Of a DNA stretch of 64,000 nucleotides, positions 22,171 to 33,969 are shown one piece after another (positions within the stretch are counted from its first letter, which is position 1; each line of letters begins with the position of its first letter). Source of the DNA: Dichetophora obliterata (Eukaryota > Arthropoda > Insecta > Diptera > Sciomyzidae); NCBI GenBank assembly GCA_963920525.1, contig OY986438.1, positions 121,868,920-121,932,919 of the forward strand, given 5' to 3'. A program made the position numbers and the translations under genes. The notes beneath the pieces are model-generated. The model was not told where the DNA came from, did no database searches, and worked only from the letters and a program-made list of their open reading frames with translations.

Positions 22171-24096
22171 TGGTTTCACCGAATTCTTCGCTTAATTTGT
22201 TTCATCTGAAAAATGCACATGGGTGTGCATTAATAATGCAGCAAAACTTAATTAACTCATTTGAAATTCATAAACTGCCTTAAATTGATCAAAATTTGTT
22301 ACAGTTTCACAGGAAGGACACAACATTTTTATCCGTCGCAATTATAAACAGCTGATTTTGACATTTCGAATCAGACATTCTATTTCTGATCGGATTCCAA
22401 AACACTGTTTTAAATCCGATTGGAATTAAATTCCGATTTTTTAGTAATTCCTACTCGGAATTCAGAATAGGGCAGAATAAAACTTTAATTTAGGGGAATA
22501 GAACAGTGTAAACGTCAGAATTTTAGGTGTTTTTTGTTTAGTTTATAAAAATAAATCGGAATGATGAATTCATATCTAACTTTGTACTCATTTTTAGTAA
22601 ATTAAAAAGTACTTGAAAAATAGTACTTCTTTAATGGTATATTGAATTTCAATGGTATTTGAAAATGGCGCCTCTTGAATCTGGCCACCAGCGTTGCCAA
22701 TTTAAGCCAATTCAAGCAGAAAAATATAAAAATTTGTTTTTTTTTTTTTAGTATTTTGGGATCCGTTTACCCTTAAAAAAGTACTTTATCCATTACTTAC
22801 ATAGCATAGCCTAGCAAATTAAAATTAAATTATAGAAAATTAATTATGAACGGATAATTCTAACGTCATAGTGGGTTGCACAAATGGTTCACCGAATTAA
22901 AAAAAAAATTCCCACTTTGTTTAGGTTAATTGTTTTTGCCATTCAATTCAACTTGTAACCAATCATGCATGCAAAAAGTGGCTACCTAGCGATTCAGATT
23001 TCTTGGTCCAGGAGACCCATAAGTGGTTTCATTAGTCAAGACCTAAAACTTCAAGTCGTAAATCTGCATATGGACAATTTTTTCTGAAGGAGTAACGGGC
23101 TAAAAAATAATTTTGCTCAGTATCTATTACATTCCGTTCATTTATAAACCATACCATCGGAAAACATAAATATCCAAGCAGTCTGTTTTCACTGTTTCAC
23201 TTCACTGCATACATTCAATTCGCCTGTGCCGCTCACCTGATCGAAATGGCTAAAAATTCAAATGTAAACAAAAAGGAACAAAGTGTAACGTAATAGACTA
23301 CACATTTGGCTCATTGAAATGTATGAAATTTTTTTTTATTATTTCGATAGTTCTTTATTTCAGGTTTTTTCATTGAAAACTTCGGTTATTTGTTTTGAAA
23401 ATGCAGACCTACCTTGAAACTCACTTCCAACTTCAAACCCAGTTTAAAAATGTATCATCCAAAGATTAATCATGTAGCGCTCCTTTGCGAGTAATGGAGT
23501 ACTCTCTATTGCTCCAAACCCTTTGTATTTTATACTCCTCTTTTGCATTGCGTGTCATTGGAGGCGAGCATTCCCTATTACATCCGTAACGAGCAGTCAT
23601 GGAGAACTCCAAATTTACTCTTTTGCAAGCAATGAAGGAGCCCTCCTAAATGAGCAATAAAAGATTAATCGCCTTTTCCTCCAAGGTGATGAATAATGGA
23701 GTTATCTTTAAGGTATTTAGTGAGCAATGAAAAAACAATACAAATAAAATATTTTTTTCATTGATAGATAAAAATTAATTTAGAAAACAGTTAAAATTAT
23801 AGGTTCTGCGTTAAAAAGGAATTTTAGAAAAAATCCGCATTACTTTCAAAATACTCTTTAAGTGCTTCTGTACTAAGAAACAAAATTTATTTATAGAAAT
23901 GTGGAAACTCAATTAAATTTGTATAAATATTTTAAAAAAGAATGTGTTTTACCAATTATACTGCATTTTTAGCGGTTTTATTTTTAGAGCTATCCCGATT
24001 AATTTTCACTATAACACATTCGCTAAAAATTTGATAGAATTTTGTTCAAAGGAGTTCTTCCCATTTTCTCTCTGATGCAATATCTATAGTATATAC
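22171..24096. other. Spacer, no gene seen
   Basis: 22380-22480 has repeated TCGGATT/CCGATT words that could be subterminal to the Myb/SANT-bearing element. 23480-23740 is rich in ATTGCTCC, AATGGAG and GAGCAAT words; a similar patch recurs at 25975-26080, so the two may be the arms of an old element enclosing the hAT-like insert. Confidence 0.4.
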
Positions 24097-25660
24097 CAGG
24101 GGTGGGCACAAGTGAAACCAATAAGAGCCACATTAAGATTTTCAATACCTTCTAAAGAGCCACACCGTACTTCAAATAAAGAAAAAACCTTAACAAATTT
24201 TAATAAACACAGCAAAAAATTAAGGGAGCAGACAAATTTGTAATTTACTTTAAAGTTACTTTTGTAAAGCTACAACTTCATAAAAAAATGATCGCAACGG
24301 GATCTAAAAAAAAATTAAGCTTTGAAGTTTCTAGTTTGATAGCCTTTTGGCCAAAAAAATTTATCAGCTACGATTATGGCACAATCATAAGAAAAATCAC
24401 GGAACAAAGTTAGTTAGCATCTTCATTTAGCTTAAATTTGGTTTACTTTTTATTTTTCTAAGTCAATTTTTTGCTAAGATATCCGACTTTGAATGGAAAA
24501 GGACAACTTTGCCTTTGATCATCGATATCTCAGTAACTAATGATCGCATAGAAAATCAAAGTACGGTTCTTAAGACCAAGATAAGTTTCTTACAAAAGCT
24601 ATTCATTCGTTTTTTATTTTTCATTTTTGAATTCTTGATTTCAGTTTGGAAAAAGATCAAAAAATTCCTTTTTCGGGTTTTATAAAAAACCAACCCTTAT
24701 TTTGAAAATATTGCCTAAAAGTTCTATTGTTTCTAATTTTTTTTTAAATATTCCATACCCTAAAAGCCCTTACTAGTTTTATTCCGGATCGGCTTAAGAC
24801 GTTTTTTCGGTCTGAATCGTCAAAATTTGAATAAGGAGCACGCGTATTGTTTCTTAAACATCAATTAATGATGATGGAAGAAACAAATTTTTTTATTTTT
24901 CTTAAAATTTTGCTTCAAAGAATCAGAAATGTCGAAATTTTTTTCGGCCGTAAAATACCGATACGGTGTTTTTTCAAGAAATAACATCCTTTCAAAGATC
25001 ACTTTAAAGACTAGAAACTATTCGTCGTGATTATCTCCATCGACTGTCAACACATCTTCTCTCTCTTTAATAATAAAAAAAAAATTGTTTTGTCTCTTTG
25101 TTTTGTATGGAGTCTCTTGGAATTCAAAATTGTTTCGCTTCTTCTAAAAATTTAAAAATTTTTAATTTGGATTCTTTTGTGTTTAGGGTACGATATGTAC
25201 CCATCTTTTTGTTACACACTAAAACACAAAAAGAAATAATTTCAAGTTTTTTAATGTCGATAACATAACAAAACAATATCGAGAATCAAACAAATCTTTG
25301 GCCTATAAACTTGGTTCTATATTGGTTAAAGCCGTTTGCAACAGCTACAACTAGAAAAACTATGATTTAAATAGCTGACTTTGACATCTAGCTCAACTTT
25401 TGTGTGACTGAGCTTACTTTGTAATTGAATCATGAAAAAATACACCTAATTAAAGAGAACATCCAGTAAAGAAAACCAGGGTTCACAAATCTTTCTTCAA
25501 ATCGTTGGTCCAACAACGATAGAACAACATGAAATTCCATGGAATTTGACAGAAAAAAATATTTTAAATTTTTCTATATATTTTTAAATATCAATATAAA
25601 AAAGAGCCGCACTTTACTTAACAATGTGCCGCATGCGGCTCAATGAGCCCCATTCGCGGT
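24097..25660. mobile_element. Probable non-autonomous hAT element
   Basis: The left end CAGGGGTGGGCAC has the classic hAT terminal form and is followed by GAGCCACA words at about 24126 and 24158. The right side ends with GAGCCGCACT, then GCCGCATGCGGCTCAATGAGCC in pieces, then CGCGGTGGG. That is the typical arrangement of hAT elements with GCCGC-rich subterminal repeats. The right terminus is degraded, so the exact end and the 8-bp duplication are not secure. The interior (1.5 kb) has no transposase. Confidence 0.45.
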
Positions 25661-28600
25661 GGGTTAGTAAATTTTTATTATATACCATATAATCAGAAAC
25701 TTATTTAAAACAAATTTTATTAAAATACATTCATTAATTCCAACCATTTCAATTTCACTTTGATTTCGAGATTAATCGCGAGCCTCTTCTTGCTTGAAAA
25801 AAACCAGAATTAAAAATTACAGATTAATAAAAAGTTCCAACATTTGACGCCGAACATTTGTGCTACTACGAGAAAAGTGAAGACAAAAAAAAAAACCCAA
25901 AAATTATTTAAAAAAAAACAGTATAAAAATCTCTTTTATGCTTCTTCAAATGCATCAATAAATGAGGAATACATCACATTGCTCTTTTGAATGAATAAAA
26001 CTGTTCTTTATTGCTCCAAATGGAGTATTAAAGGAGAGAGCTCCTTTATTGCTGACTTATTGCTCTACTCCAAACTCGAACACGTAATATTATTCACATA
26101 ATATGCAAGTCTTGAGGCCTACTTTCATGTGCTCATACAAAATTTTTTTGGTTTCATGGAATATTGTTAAAAAATTTTCTCTGCTGTTCCTACATACTAG
26201 GGAAGTCAATCCCGAGATCCCGAAATCCTGACTATTTAAGCCACTTTAAATCCAGGGATTTTCATTCCGGGATCCCGGGATATTTAAATAAAAAATTTAT
26301 ATTACCAATATTCATGTAAATGCTATCATTTAAATTTTATTTGATATGAATATAGAATTAAAAAAAAATTTTTTATTGAGACTGAAAAAATTGTTAAGAC
26401 GATGAGTGTAAATCACTGGAGCAAAGACTTTAATATCCGAACAAAACTCTTCAATGAAAAATAAGACACGTTGATCAACTTAATGTACTACTTTAAAAAT
26501 AACTAAAACAAAAAATTTAATTTTGAAAAGTGTTTTCCAACCTTAATTTGCCTTTAACACAAAAAAAAACAAGAAGATGGTGTCTAAAAAAATATATTTA
26601 ACATTTTCATAATAATCCCTTAAACTCTTCTGCATTTTATTTTTTATATTTTTTATTCTTTTAAATAATACAATTTGCTAGTCATTAATATTATTTAAGT
26701 TTTTTGGTTTATTAACAATAAGGTTATTCACAATTGTGAAGTATCGTGGCATTGTGGTTTTTTGCCATAGTTAAAAACCACAATTATCAGCACCCTTTAA
26801 AATAGAATTTGTGGTTGGGAACCATCCACTACAGCTTTCTGTTACTATGCAAATAAATTAACTATCTAATTTGATATCGAGATCTTATATTCAATATGAT
26901 CTATCTAAAAAAAAAAAAAACTTTCTCAGGATAGCTAAAAAACGTTAAAATTTCAAGTGCTCGATTCAGTGCTCAAATATTCACCAATGAAAGTAACAGA
27001 TTGTATTAAAAGGATAACAAGCTTCTATAAGCAATAAAAAATTTATTTTATTCGTTTAGGTGCAAATAGATTGTTTTTTATTTCAAATATTTTTTTCAAA
27101 TCAGTAGATAGATATTTTTATTCAATAGGAAAATTAAGATCTCTTTTAGTTCATTAACGATTTGATTCAAACTTTAAAAACAGTTTGTTTGCAACAATAT
27201 TAACAAAAACAAGAGAAAGATATTAAAATAACAGTGAAGACTGATATTGGTCTATTAATTGAATACTTACATTTTTTCAATAATATCATAAAAATAGTGA
27301 TATGATAGAATAACGGACTTCAATTCTTGAAAATGGTTAAACATTTTTTTGGAAAAACCCAAGGTGCTGTTCACCCCTCATGTGCTTCGGTAAATCGATT
27401 TATCGAAATCGACTTCTCACATAGACATAACTTATTAAATTATTTTTTTGCAAAAAGTAAAAAATTAAACAGTTTTTAATTTAATGAATAAAAAAAAATT
27501 AAGGGGTGTAAATCGGGTTAACGGGGCTTACTAGTCAATGTCACTTCGGAAGTGAAAACGCTCTGAAGAGGAAATGTAATCTTTTTTAAACCTTTTTTAA
27601 CGAAATACAATTTTTAAGATCCGAATTGTTATACTGAAAGTTATAAAAAAAAAATACCATTTGGGCTGTTTTTTATCCTCACGAGGTCAGCTATGATATA
27701 GAGGGTGGTTTTTTCAAACCTTTTTTTTTCGACCCACTCTAATGTGCATACGTAAAACCACTCTTGCTTATACATTAAGCATGAGCGTAGTTTTATTTAA
27801 TTTTTCTAAATGATTTTTTAATTTTTTGAAATTATTTTTTTTTTCTTTTACCGTCGTACCGTTATTATCTGCATTTGAAAAATCCTACTTAATTTGTTTT
27901 AAAAATACGGGCATAAAATAATATTTAGAACTAATTTTTTTTGAAAGTTATTCATATATTGACCTATTTGCGCTTTGAATTTGCAATTATCGTATGTGTC
28001 AAAAACCAGAAGAGCTTTTTTCTATTTTTTTGTGCTTTATCTTGCAATATCAACACCAAATTTTACATATTCTTAGATACTTAACTAATTTACTATAAGA
28101 ATTTCAATATTTATTTAGAATAACAAGAATTAATTTAGAATAACAATATTTTAACTGGAGATGCGTTGTGGAGTTTAGAACCAATTTGCATCAAAAAGTC
28201 AATTTCGAAAAAATGGCACATACGATAATTTCGCGGAAAGGGGAAGATATGATCTTTTTATATTGCAGTACTATTGATTTTTCAAATCAATCTATTTTTA
28301 TATATTATGATACTTTGATTTTATTGACATAATAAATTTTTGAGATATTTTATTTATTTGTATCTTGAAATTAATTTATAGATAAATTAAATTGGTCTAT
28401 TATTTAAATTTCACATTAAAATAATTTAAAATAAATTTTATTTTAATACATCGATTTATAAATATTATTTATGTAGAATAGATATAGAACTAGCCCAAAA
28501 CGAAATTCGTTCAATACATTTTTAGAGATTTTATTGTTTTGATAAAGTATCTTTGTATGGGCGGTAGGCGTGGTTTTTATCCGAATTTCTCTTTCTCGAA

Positions 28601-28744
28601 CTTGATTTTATTTTTTTTAGGGAAGTTTAAGACATGTTTTAGATGTTTTCTAAAAAAGTATATTATGTAGACAAAAAAGTTTTTTTGCAATTTAAATAAA
28701 AATATTTGTTTCAATTTTGTTACATATCGTTTTTTCCGTTCCGT
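25661..28744. other. Spacer with scattered repeat fragments
   Basis: No gene is visible. At 26208-26290 there is a TAGGGAAGTC end followed by CCCGAGATCCCG and a CCCGGGATCCCGGG palindrome, a likely end of a hAT-type MITE whose other end I cannot find. A fly-type GGGCGGTAGGCGTGG motif lies near 28560. The remainder is AT-rich. Confidence 0.4.
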
Positions 28745-29071
28745 GGAAAATAAGGGAATTCTGCGGGGGCTTAGGTGTACGCCACCGCACGGGTCACAGG
28801 CTGCGGGAAGTGGACGGCCTCCAGATATGAAGGTTAGCCGCGAACAAGTTTAACAAATAAGCGGTCCCTGACAATACAGCGGGTGACCAGCGAGGGAGTG
28901 GTAGGGCGTAGCGTCAGACAAGCGCTTCGGTTTGAACGAAAAATCCACACAGCCCGATAACATGGCACTGTCAAGGCGAGTCGGTGTCGCCCAAAAAAGC
29001 ACCTCTGTCCAAAACTGCCTAGTCGTCCTCTTGACGTTAAACTTGAGGGGTCGTTCCGTGGACCTTATGTA

Positions 29072-30130
29072 TTGAATGAGCGCAGGGTTTTGGTCCCGCC
29101 ACATTATAACTGCCCAATGAAAACCAGACCAGTCTCAGATAAGAACCCTAATTACGTTGACGACCACCGCAAACGTAAAACGGACAATGATTTACGGATA
29201 TGCACCTGGAATGTCCGGACCCTTTATAGGGAAGGTGCCACTATCCAACTGGTGGAAGCCCTCAAAACAATAAAGGCTGACATCACCGCCATCCAGGAAA
29301 TGCTATGGAAAGGGCAAGGCTGCTTTAAACGAAAAGACTGCGTTATCTACTACAGCTGCCATGCGGAGAAGCGCGAATTCGGATGTGGATTCGTCATAAG
29401 CCGGAAACTACGCTACTTTGTTTCCTGGTTCACACCCGTGAGCGAAAGACTGGCCACGATCCGCATTAAGGCGAAATATTTCTATATTAGCCTAATTTGC
29501 GCGCACGCCCCGACGGAGGAAAAGTACGAAGCCTTCAAAGACGCTTTCTACACTAGTCTTGAGGACGTATACGATCACCTTTCGGTCTTTGACGGGAAAA
29601 CAGTCGATTTTAACGCGAAAGTCGGAAGCATCTTTGGCCCCACTGTCGATCAGTTCGGTCTTAATTAGACCTCCACGAATAACGGTCTAAGACTGATCGA
29701 CTTCGCCGTGGCACGAAACATGGTAGTTAGTAACACCAGATTTAAGCACCTCGACATCCACAAAGCCACCTGGCTGTCCCCGGATCAAAAAACGCGAAAC
29801 CAAATTGATCACGTTGTAATCGACGGAAGGCACGCCTCCAGTGTTCTAGATGTGCGTACGTGTCGGAGGGTCAACATTGACTCCGACCACAATCTTGTTG
29901 CAGCCAAGATCCGCATGCGATTGTGCAATTTCAACGGACTGCCGATGCCTACTCCGCTCAACTCTCGGTTAAGCTCAACCAAACAACCTCTGAACCCGAC
30001 GACGCCGGCGGACTTTGGGCGCACATATCCCACTCCATGCGCGCTGCCGCTGAGGAAGTTCTTGGTTTCTGGCGCCCGCAACCTCAGAACCAATTGTACG
30101 ATCAGGAGTGTCGCATCGCGACAGCAGTAA
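29072..30130 (+). pseudogene. AP-type endonuclease of RTE-like element
   Basis: From 29072 the frame reads LRICTWNVRTLYREG, the catalytic N-terminal motif of exonuclease/endonuclease/phosphatase-fold enzymes. It continues with DITAIQEMLWKGQG (catalytic glutamate), ERLATIRIKAKYFYISLI and CAHAPTEEK. A stop at 29666-29668 interrupts it, in a region where the family normally has GDFNAK; here it reads VDFNAKVG. The same frame resumes with RLIDFAVARNMVVSNT, NQIDHVVID and the catalytic SDHNLV block near 29882. A frameshift follows after about 29935. The enzyme nicks target DNA for target-primed reverse transcription. One stop and at least one frameshift make this copy non-functional. Confidence 0.85.
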
Positions 30131-30429
30131 AGAACGCCGCATACAGAAAAACGCTGCAATCAGCTGTAACGCGAGCAGTGCGAGAAAACTGACGCAAAAG
30201 GAGGAAGGAAGAGAGGCGCCTTTTCAGACGCAAAAAAAGAGAGCAGGAAAAGCGCGAGCGTGAGGACCTAGAGCTGTACCAGGGCAAGAGCATGCACGAA
30301 AATTTTATCAACAGTTTAAGCGTCTAACCCAAGGTTTCAAGCCCGCAGCATCCTCTTGTAGAGATGAAAATGGAGATCTAGTTACGGATAAGCTATGTGT
30401 GCTGAGATTGTGGAGACAGTACTTCTAGC

Positions 30430-31965
30430 CACCTAGCCATGAAGAGGTTCGAGTTGCTATCCAGCGACTCAAAAACCATAAAGCAGCGGGTGCTGACGGC
30501 CTGCCAGCTGAATTGTTTAAAACCGGCGGTAATGAATTGGTAAGGCGCATGCATCAGCTCATCAGCAAAATATGGCTAGAGGAAAGTATGCCCGATGATT
30601 GGAATCTTAGCGTACTTTGACCTTTATTGAAGAAAAGAGACCGAACAATCTGCGCCACCTATCGAGGTATCAGTCTTATATCCATCGGATATAAGGTTCT
30701 CTCAAGCGTACTGTGTGAAAGGTTAAAACCGATCAAAAAACACTGATTTGACCTTATCGGTGTGGCTTTCGAAAATCCATAATAGACCAGATTTTCACAC
30801 TACGACAAATCCTGGGAACAAACCCACGAAAACCAAATTGACACCCATCATTTCTTTGTCGATTATAAAGCTGCGTTCGATAGCCCGAGAAGGGATTGCC
30901 TATACGCAACAATGTCTGAGTTCGGTATAAATGCAAAGTTGTTAAGACTTTGCAGTATGACGATGAGCAACACATGCAGCTCCGTCAAGATAGGAAATGA
31001 CCTCTCCGAAACCTTCAACACCGAAAGAGGTTCCAGACAAGGCGATCCGCTATCTTGCGATCCGCTATCTTGCAATCCGCTATCTTGCGATCTCTTCAAC
31101 ATCATCATAGAAGGGATCGTACGAAAGGCCGGTGTGCATCGCAATGTCACCATTTTCCATTCCTTGTGTCCAGCTCCTTGCGTACGCTGATGATATTGAT
31201 ATTGTCAGCAGAACCAATAGAAATACCGCTGCTTTCACCGCTATCGAAAAATAATCAGCCAAAGTGGGTTTGACAGTAAACGAGGGCAAAACAAAGTATA
31301 TGCTGTCTACAAGCAGGTGAGCGTGGTGTCGAGACTCCCACGCTTCATCCGGCAGATATTACTTAAAAGTAGACAAGGAATTTATATTCCTTGGAACCGA
31401 CATAAACAACAACAATGATGTCAGCCTGGAGATAAAGCGAAGAATAACAATTGCTAATAGGTGCTACTACGGGCTCAGTAAGCAACTAAGTTCCAGAGCC
31501 CTCTCTCGATCGACAAAACTAACACTCTACAAAACGCTCGTCCTACCTGTGCTTCTTTATGGCGCTGAAACATGGGTAGTTTCGCAAACTGACGCAGTTG
31601 CTCTGGGAGTGTTCGAGAGAAAAGTTATTCGCAAAATCTTCGGTCCTGTTAGAGTTGGCGATGACTCTCGCATTCGAATGTACCACGAACTGTATGAGCT
31701 CTACGAAGACATTGACGTAGTTCAGCGTATAACTGTGCAGCGACTACGCTGACTGGGTCATGTCCATCGTATGGACGACGAAGCTCCAGCGAAAACGGCG
31801 TTCGAGGCGAGAGCCGTTGGTCGACACCCAAGAAGGAGATCATGCCTCCGATGGATGGACCAGACAGAGGAAGCCCTAACCGCACTTGGTGTATCTGATT
31901 GGAGAAGGCACGCGCAAAGCAGAGGCACCTGGCGAGAGCTGATGAGGTCGGCTGAAACCCGAACA
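30430..31965 (+). pseudogene. Reverse transcriptase of RTE-like element
   Basis: The reverse transcriptase begins near 30430 with VAIQRLKNHKAAGADGLPAE, then PDDWNLSVL, a stop, and TYRGISLI (about 30660). Further stops and shifts occur around 30615-30790. FVDYKAAFDS near 30860 holds the first metal-binding aspartate, followed by GSRQGDPLSC and a small in-frame triplication. YADDIDIV at 31183-31206 is the catalytic double-aspartate block. After another shift the C-terminal part reads LYGAETWVVSQTDA, HVHRMDD, then a CLRWMDQ and WRELMRSAETR tail to about 31965. The order and motifs match RTE-type proteins. Confidence 0.85.
31044..31088 (+). repeat. 15-bp unit triplicated inside the reverse transcriptase
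   Basis: GATCCGCTATCTTGC occurs three times in tandem at 31044, 31059 and 31074 (one base differs in the third). It keeps the reading frame and adds two extra DPLSC repeats where the family has a single GDPLSCDLF. This is a local slippage or duplication event in a conserved block. Confidence 0.9.
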
Positions 31966-32229
31966 TGGGTTCTTATGGCAACCGAACATGGGTTCTTTTT
32001 ATATATAAAGATGGCGCTAAAGCTGGTGTACTTAAAAAAAGGTGAAAATCAGGCCAAATTATAGCTCGGCTCCTGATCGTCTGAAAAAAATTATTTCTAA
32101 ATTAGACCTTTAAATATATACTTTATTTACAACAATGAAATGAAAATATGGAAAATTAAGAAAATTATGAAGCGTGAAAAATAAAATCCAAAAATGTACA
32201 ATTTTAATACGATAGCTTTGAAATCGCAG

Positions 32230-32395
32230 CTGTAATCGTATCGACCGACAGACGGACAAACATGCCGAAATCTACTCAGGAGGTGATGCTGATCAAGAAT
32301 ATATATACTTTTCTATACCTGCCGCGCCTCCTCAGCGTTGCAAACGGAGTGACATTGTTAATATAACCCTCACGCAGTAAGAGTGGGGTACAAAA
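32230..32395 (+). repeat. Dispersed fly repeat, GACAGACGGAC...AATATATATAC type
   Basis: The sequence runs GACCGACAGACGGAC, GATGCTGATCAAGAATATAT, AACGGAGTGACATTGTTAAT and AGAGTGGGG. The same ordered words are common in fly genomes, often near transposon ends. Partial relatives lie at 49735-49830 and 53165-53310, and in the other orientation at about 58095-58130. No coding. Confidence 0.65.
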
Positions 32396-33530
32396 ATATT
32401 TGGGTCCGGGCCCTAAAGAAAAATTATGCCAAGTGTTGAACCCATTAATAAAAGTTTACTTTTTCAATTCTGTTTCTACATACAAAAAAACATTTTTTTA
32501 AAACTTTAAAGTTCTAAAACTAAAATTTGTTTTTTAACCTATATTCGTAATCGATTAACGAAAACTTTTGTTATTTTTACTAAATTTCCTTATTTTTTAT
32601 AAGCTTTTATTTAACTTGCTTCGTTCGTATGTATGTATGTATGTATGTCCTCAAAACTTGCAAGGCATTTTTCTACAACTTGTTGGTATCCGATTAAGCT
32701 GAAATTTAGCATACATATGTAAGTCTGGTGATAATGCAATATTATGATAAAATTTTTGTCACACCCCCTTTTACCGTCCAAAAATCTATTAAAATGCTAT
32801 ATCTCTGAAACTACGGAGCTGATTCAGCTAAAATTTTGGTGGCAATTTTTTTGAAGTAATAGATGGGGGTAAGAAAAAAAATTCGGCCACACCCAAAGAT
32901 TAAAATGCTGTAGTACTTGCTTAGTTTCGAAAATAAAAGATGTTAATAATAAACCTTTAAGACTAAAAAATAAAAAATTTTTAAATAAATAGTAAAAAAA
33001 AATTTAAGAAATAAGCTTTTATTTAAAAAAGACGAACCGGCAAGAAAAATGACAATTAGAGGGCACTACCGTTGCAGTCAAAATTAAATTCAAACAAACG
33101 ATCATGATACAATAACTATTAGGTGTCATGAGAACGTGTGTCGTTCAAAACTGTTGTGAACTGTTATGGTAGCGATACCTTAGCAAACGATGTTTTTCTC
33201 TGAAAGTGTTTTACTCTAAACGTCAGAAAAATTGTAAATTATTTAATTTAATTATTAATATTATGCAATTATATATATAATTTAAATGCAATTGTTGGCT
33301 CCGCTGAATGCGTCCAATGTGTGTGACACACGCGGTTTGTTTTGTTTTCTTTTGTTTAACATTCGATGGTCGCAGCTCGTGAGAAAATAGGTAGCTGTCA
33401 TAGCTAATAGTCATTGTACCAAACAAACAAATAATTCAGAGAATTAAATGACAGCTCATAAAAATATACAGGTGCGGCACTTGTGTTTGAAATTTTTTAA
33501 AGGCTATATCACAATTTTATATGGATAGCA

Positions 33531-33561
33531 ATAATAATCCTATTTGTAATAGGATTATTAT
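33531..33561. repeat. Perfect 14-bp hairpin with 3-nt loop
   Basis: ATAATAATCCTATT is followed by TGT and then by its exact reverse complement. There is no gene next to it that would make it a terminator. Confidence 0.85.
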
Positions 33562-33631
33562 TTTTGTTTTGCTTTACATGTATAAAAAAAAATAATCTGG
33601 ATTATTTTGAGGCGAATGGAACGCAGCTATC

Positions 33632-33740
33632 GTGTAGTAAACCTGTATAATGGATCGCAGTTTATGTACAGGTAACCTTACTAAAAGATTCAATGCCTCT
33701 GATAATGTGTAGAAAACCTGTATAACAGATCGCGGACATC
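33632..33740. repeat. Short direct duplication, 75-bp spacing
   Basis: GTGTAGTAAACCTGTATAA plus GGATCGC at 33632 recurs as GTGTAGAAAACCTGTATAA plus AGATCGC at 33707. Two units only; origin unknown. Confidence 0.6.
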
Positions 33741-33969
33741 GGTGCCTCAAGCTTTTAAATATAATTGTATTTGAAAAATTCTAAATTTATATAAGTCCTT
33801 AGAACTTACCAATTAACATACGCTTATATTATGATGATGAGAAACCAAGAGAGGGGTTTTTCTGCACCTAAAACATACCTACTAAATACATATATGACAC
33901 ATGTCACTTAAATTTCTGTTTAGTTCGTCTTTTTTAAATAAAAGCTTATTTTCAAAAAATTTTTTTACT

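Larger units (their letters stand above)
28745..31998 (+). mobile_element. RTE-like non-LTR retrotransposon, decayed
   Basis: Base composition becomes distinctly GC-richer at about 28745 and returns to AT-rich near 32000. Inside are, in order, an AP-type endonuclease (29.1-30.0 kb), a reverse transcriptase (30.4-31.3 kb) and a C-terminal region ending near 31965. The endonuclease resembles the proteins often mis-annotated as craniofacial development protein 2, which points to the RTE group or a close relative. The 5' end before 29072 has no matched coding. The 3' boundary is approximate; an ACCGAACATGGGTTCTT duplication at 31957-31998 may mark the tail. I found no target duplication. Confidence 0.82.
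32991..33969. repeat. 47-bp inverted repeats bounding 0.98 kb
   Basis: TAAGCTTTTATTTAAAAAAG and its neighbours at 32991-33037 recur inverted at 33923-33969 with very few mismatches. The enclosed 885 bp has no recognisable transposase. These could be the ends of a MITE or of a rearranged element. I see no clear duplication outside. Confidence 0.6.

Noticed and set aside
26208..26290. hAT-type MITE end with CCCGGGATCCCGGG
   Set aside because: The opposite terminus and target duplication could not be found, so it is mentioned in the spacer entry and not called as an element.
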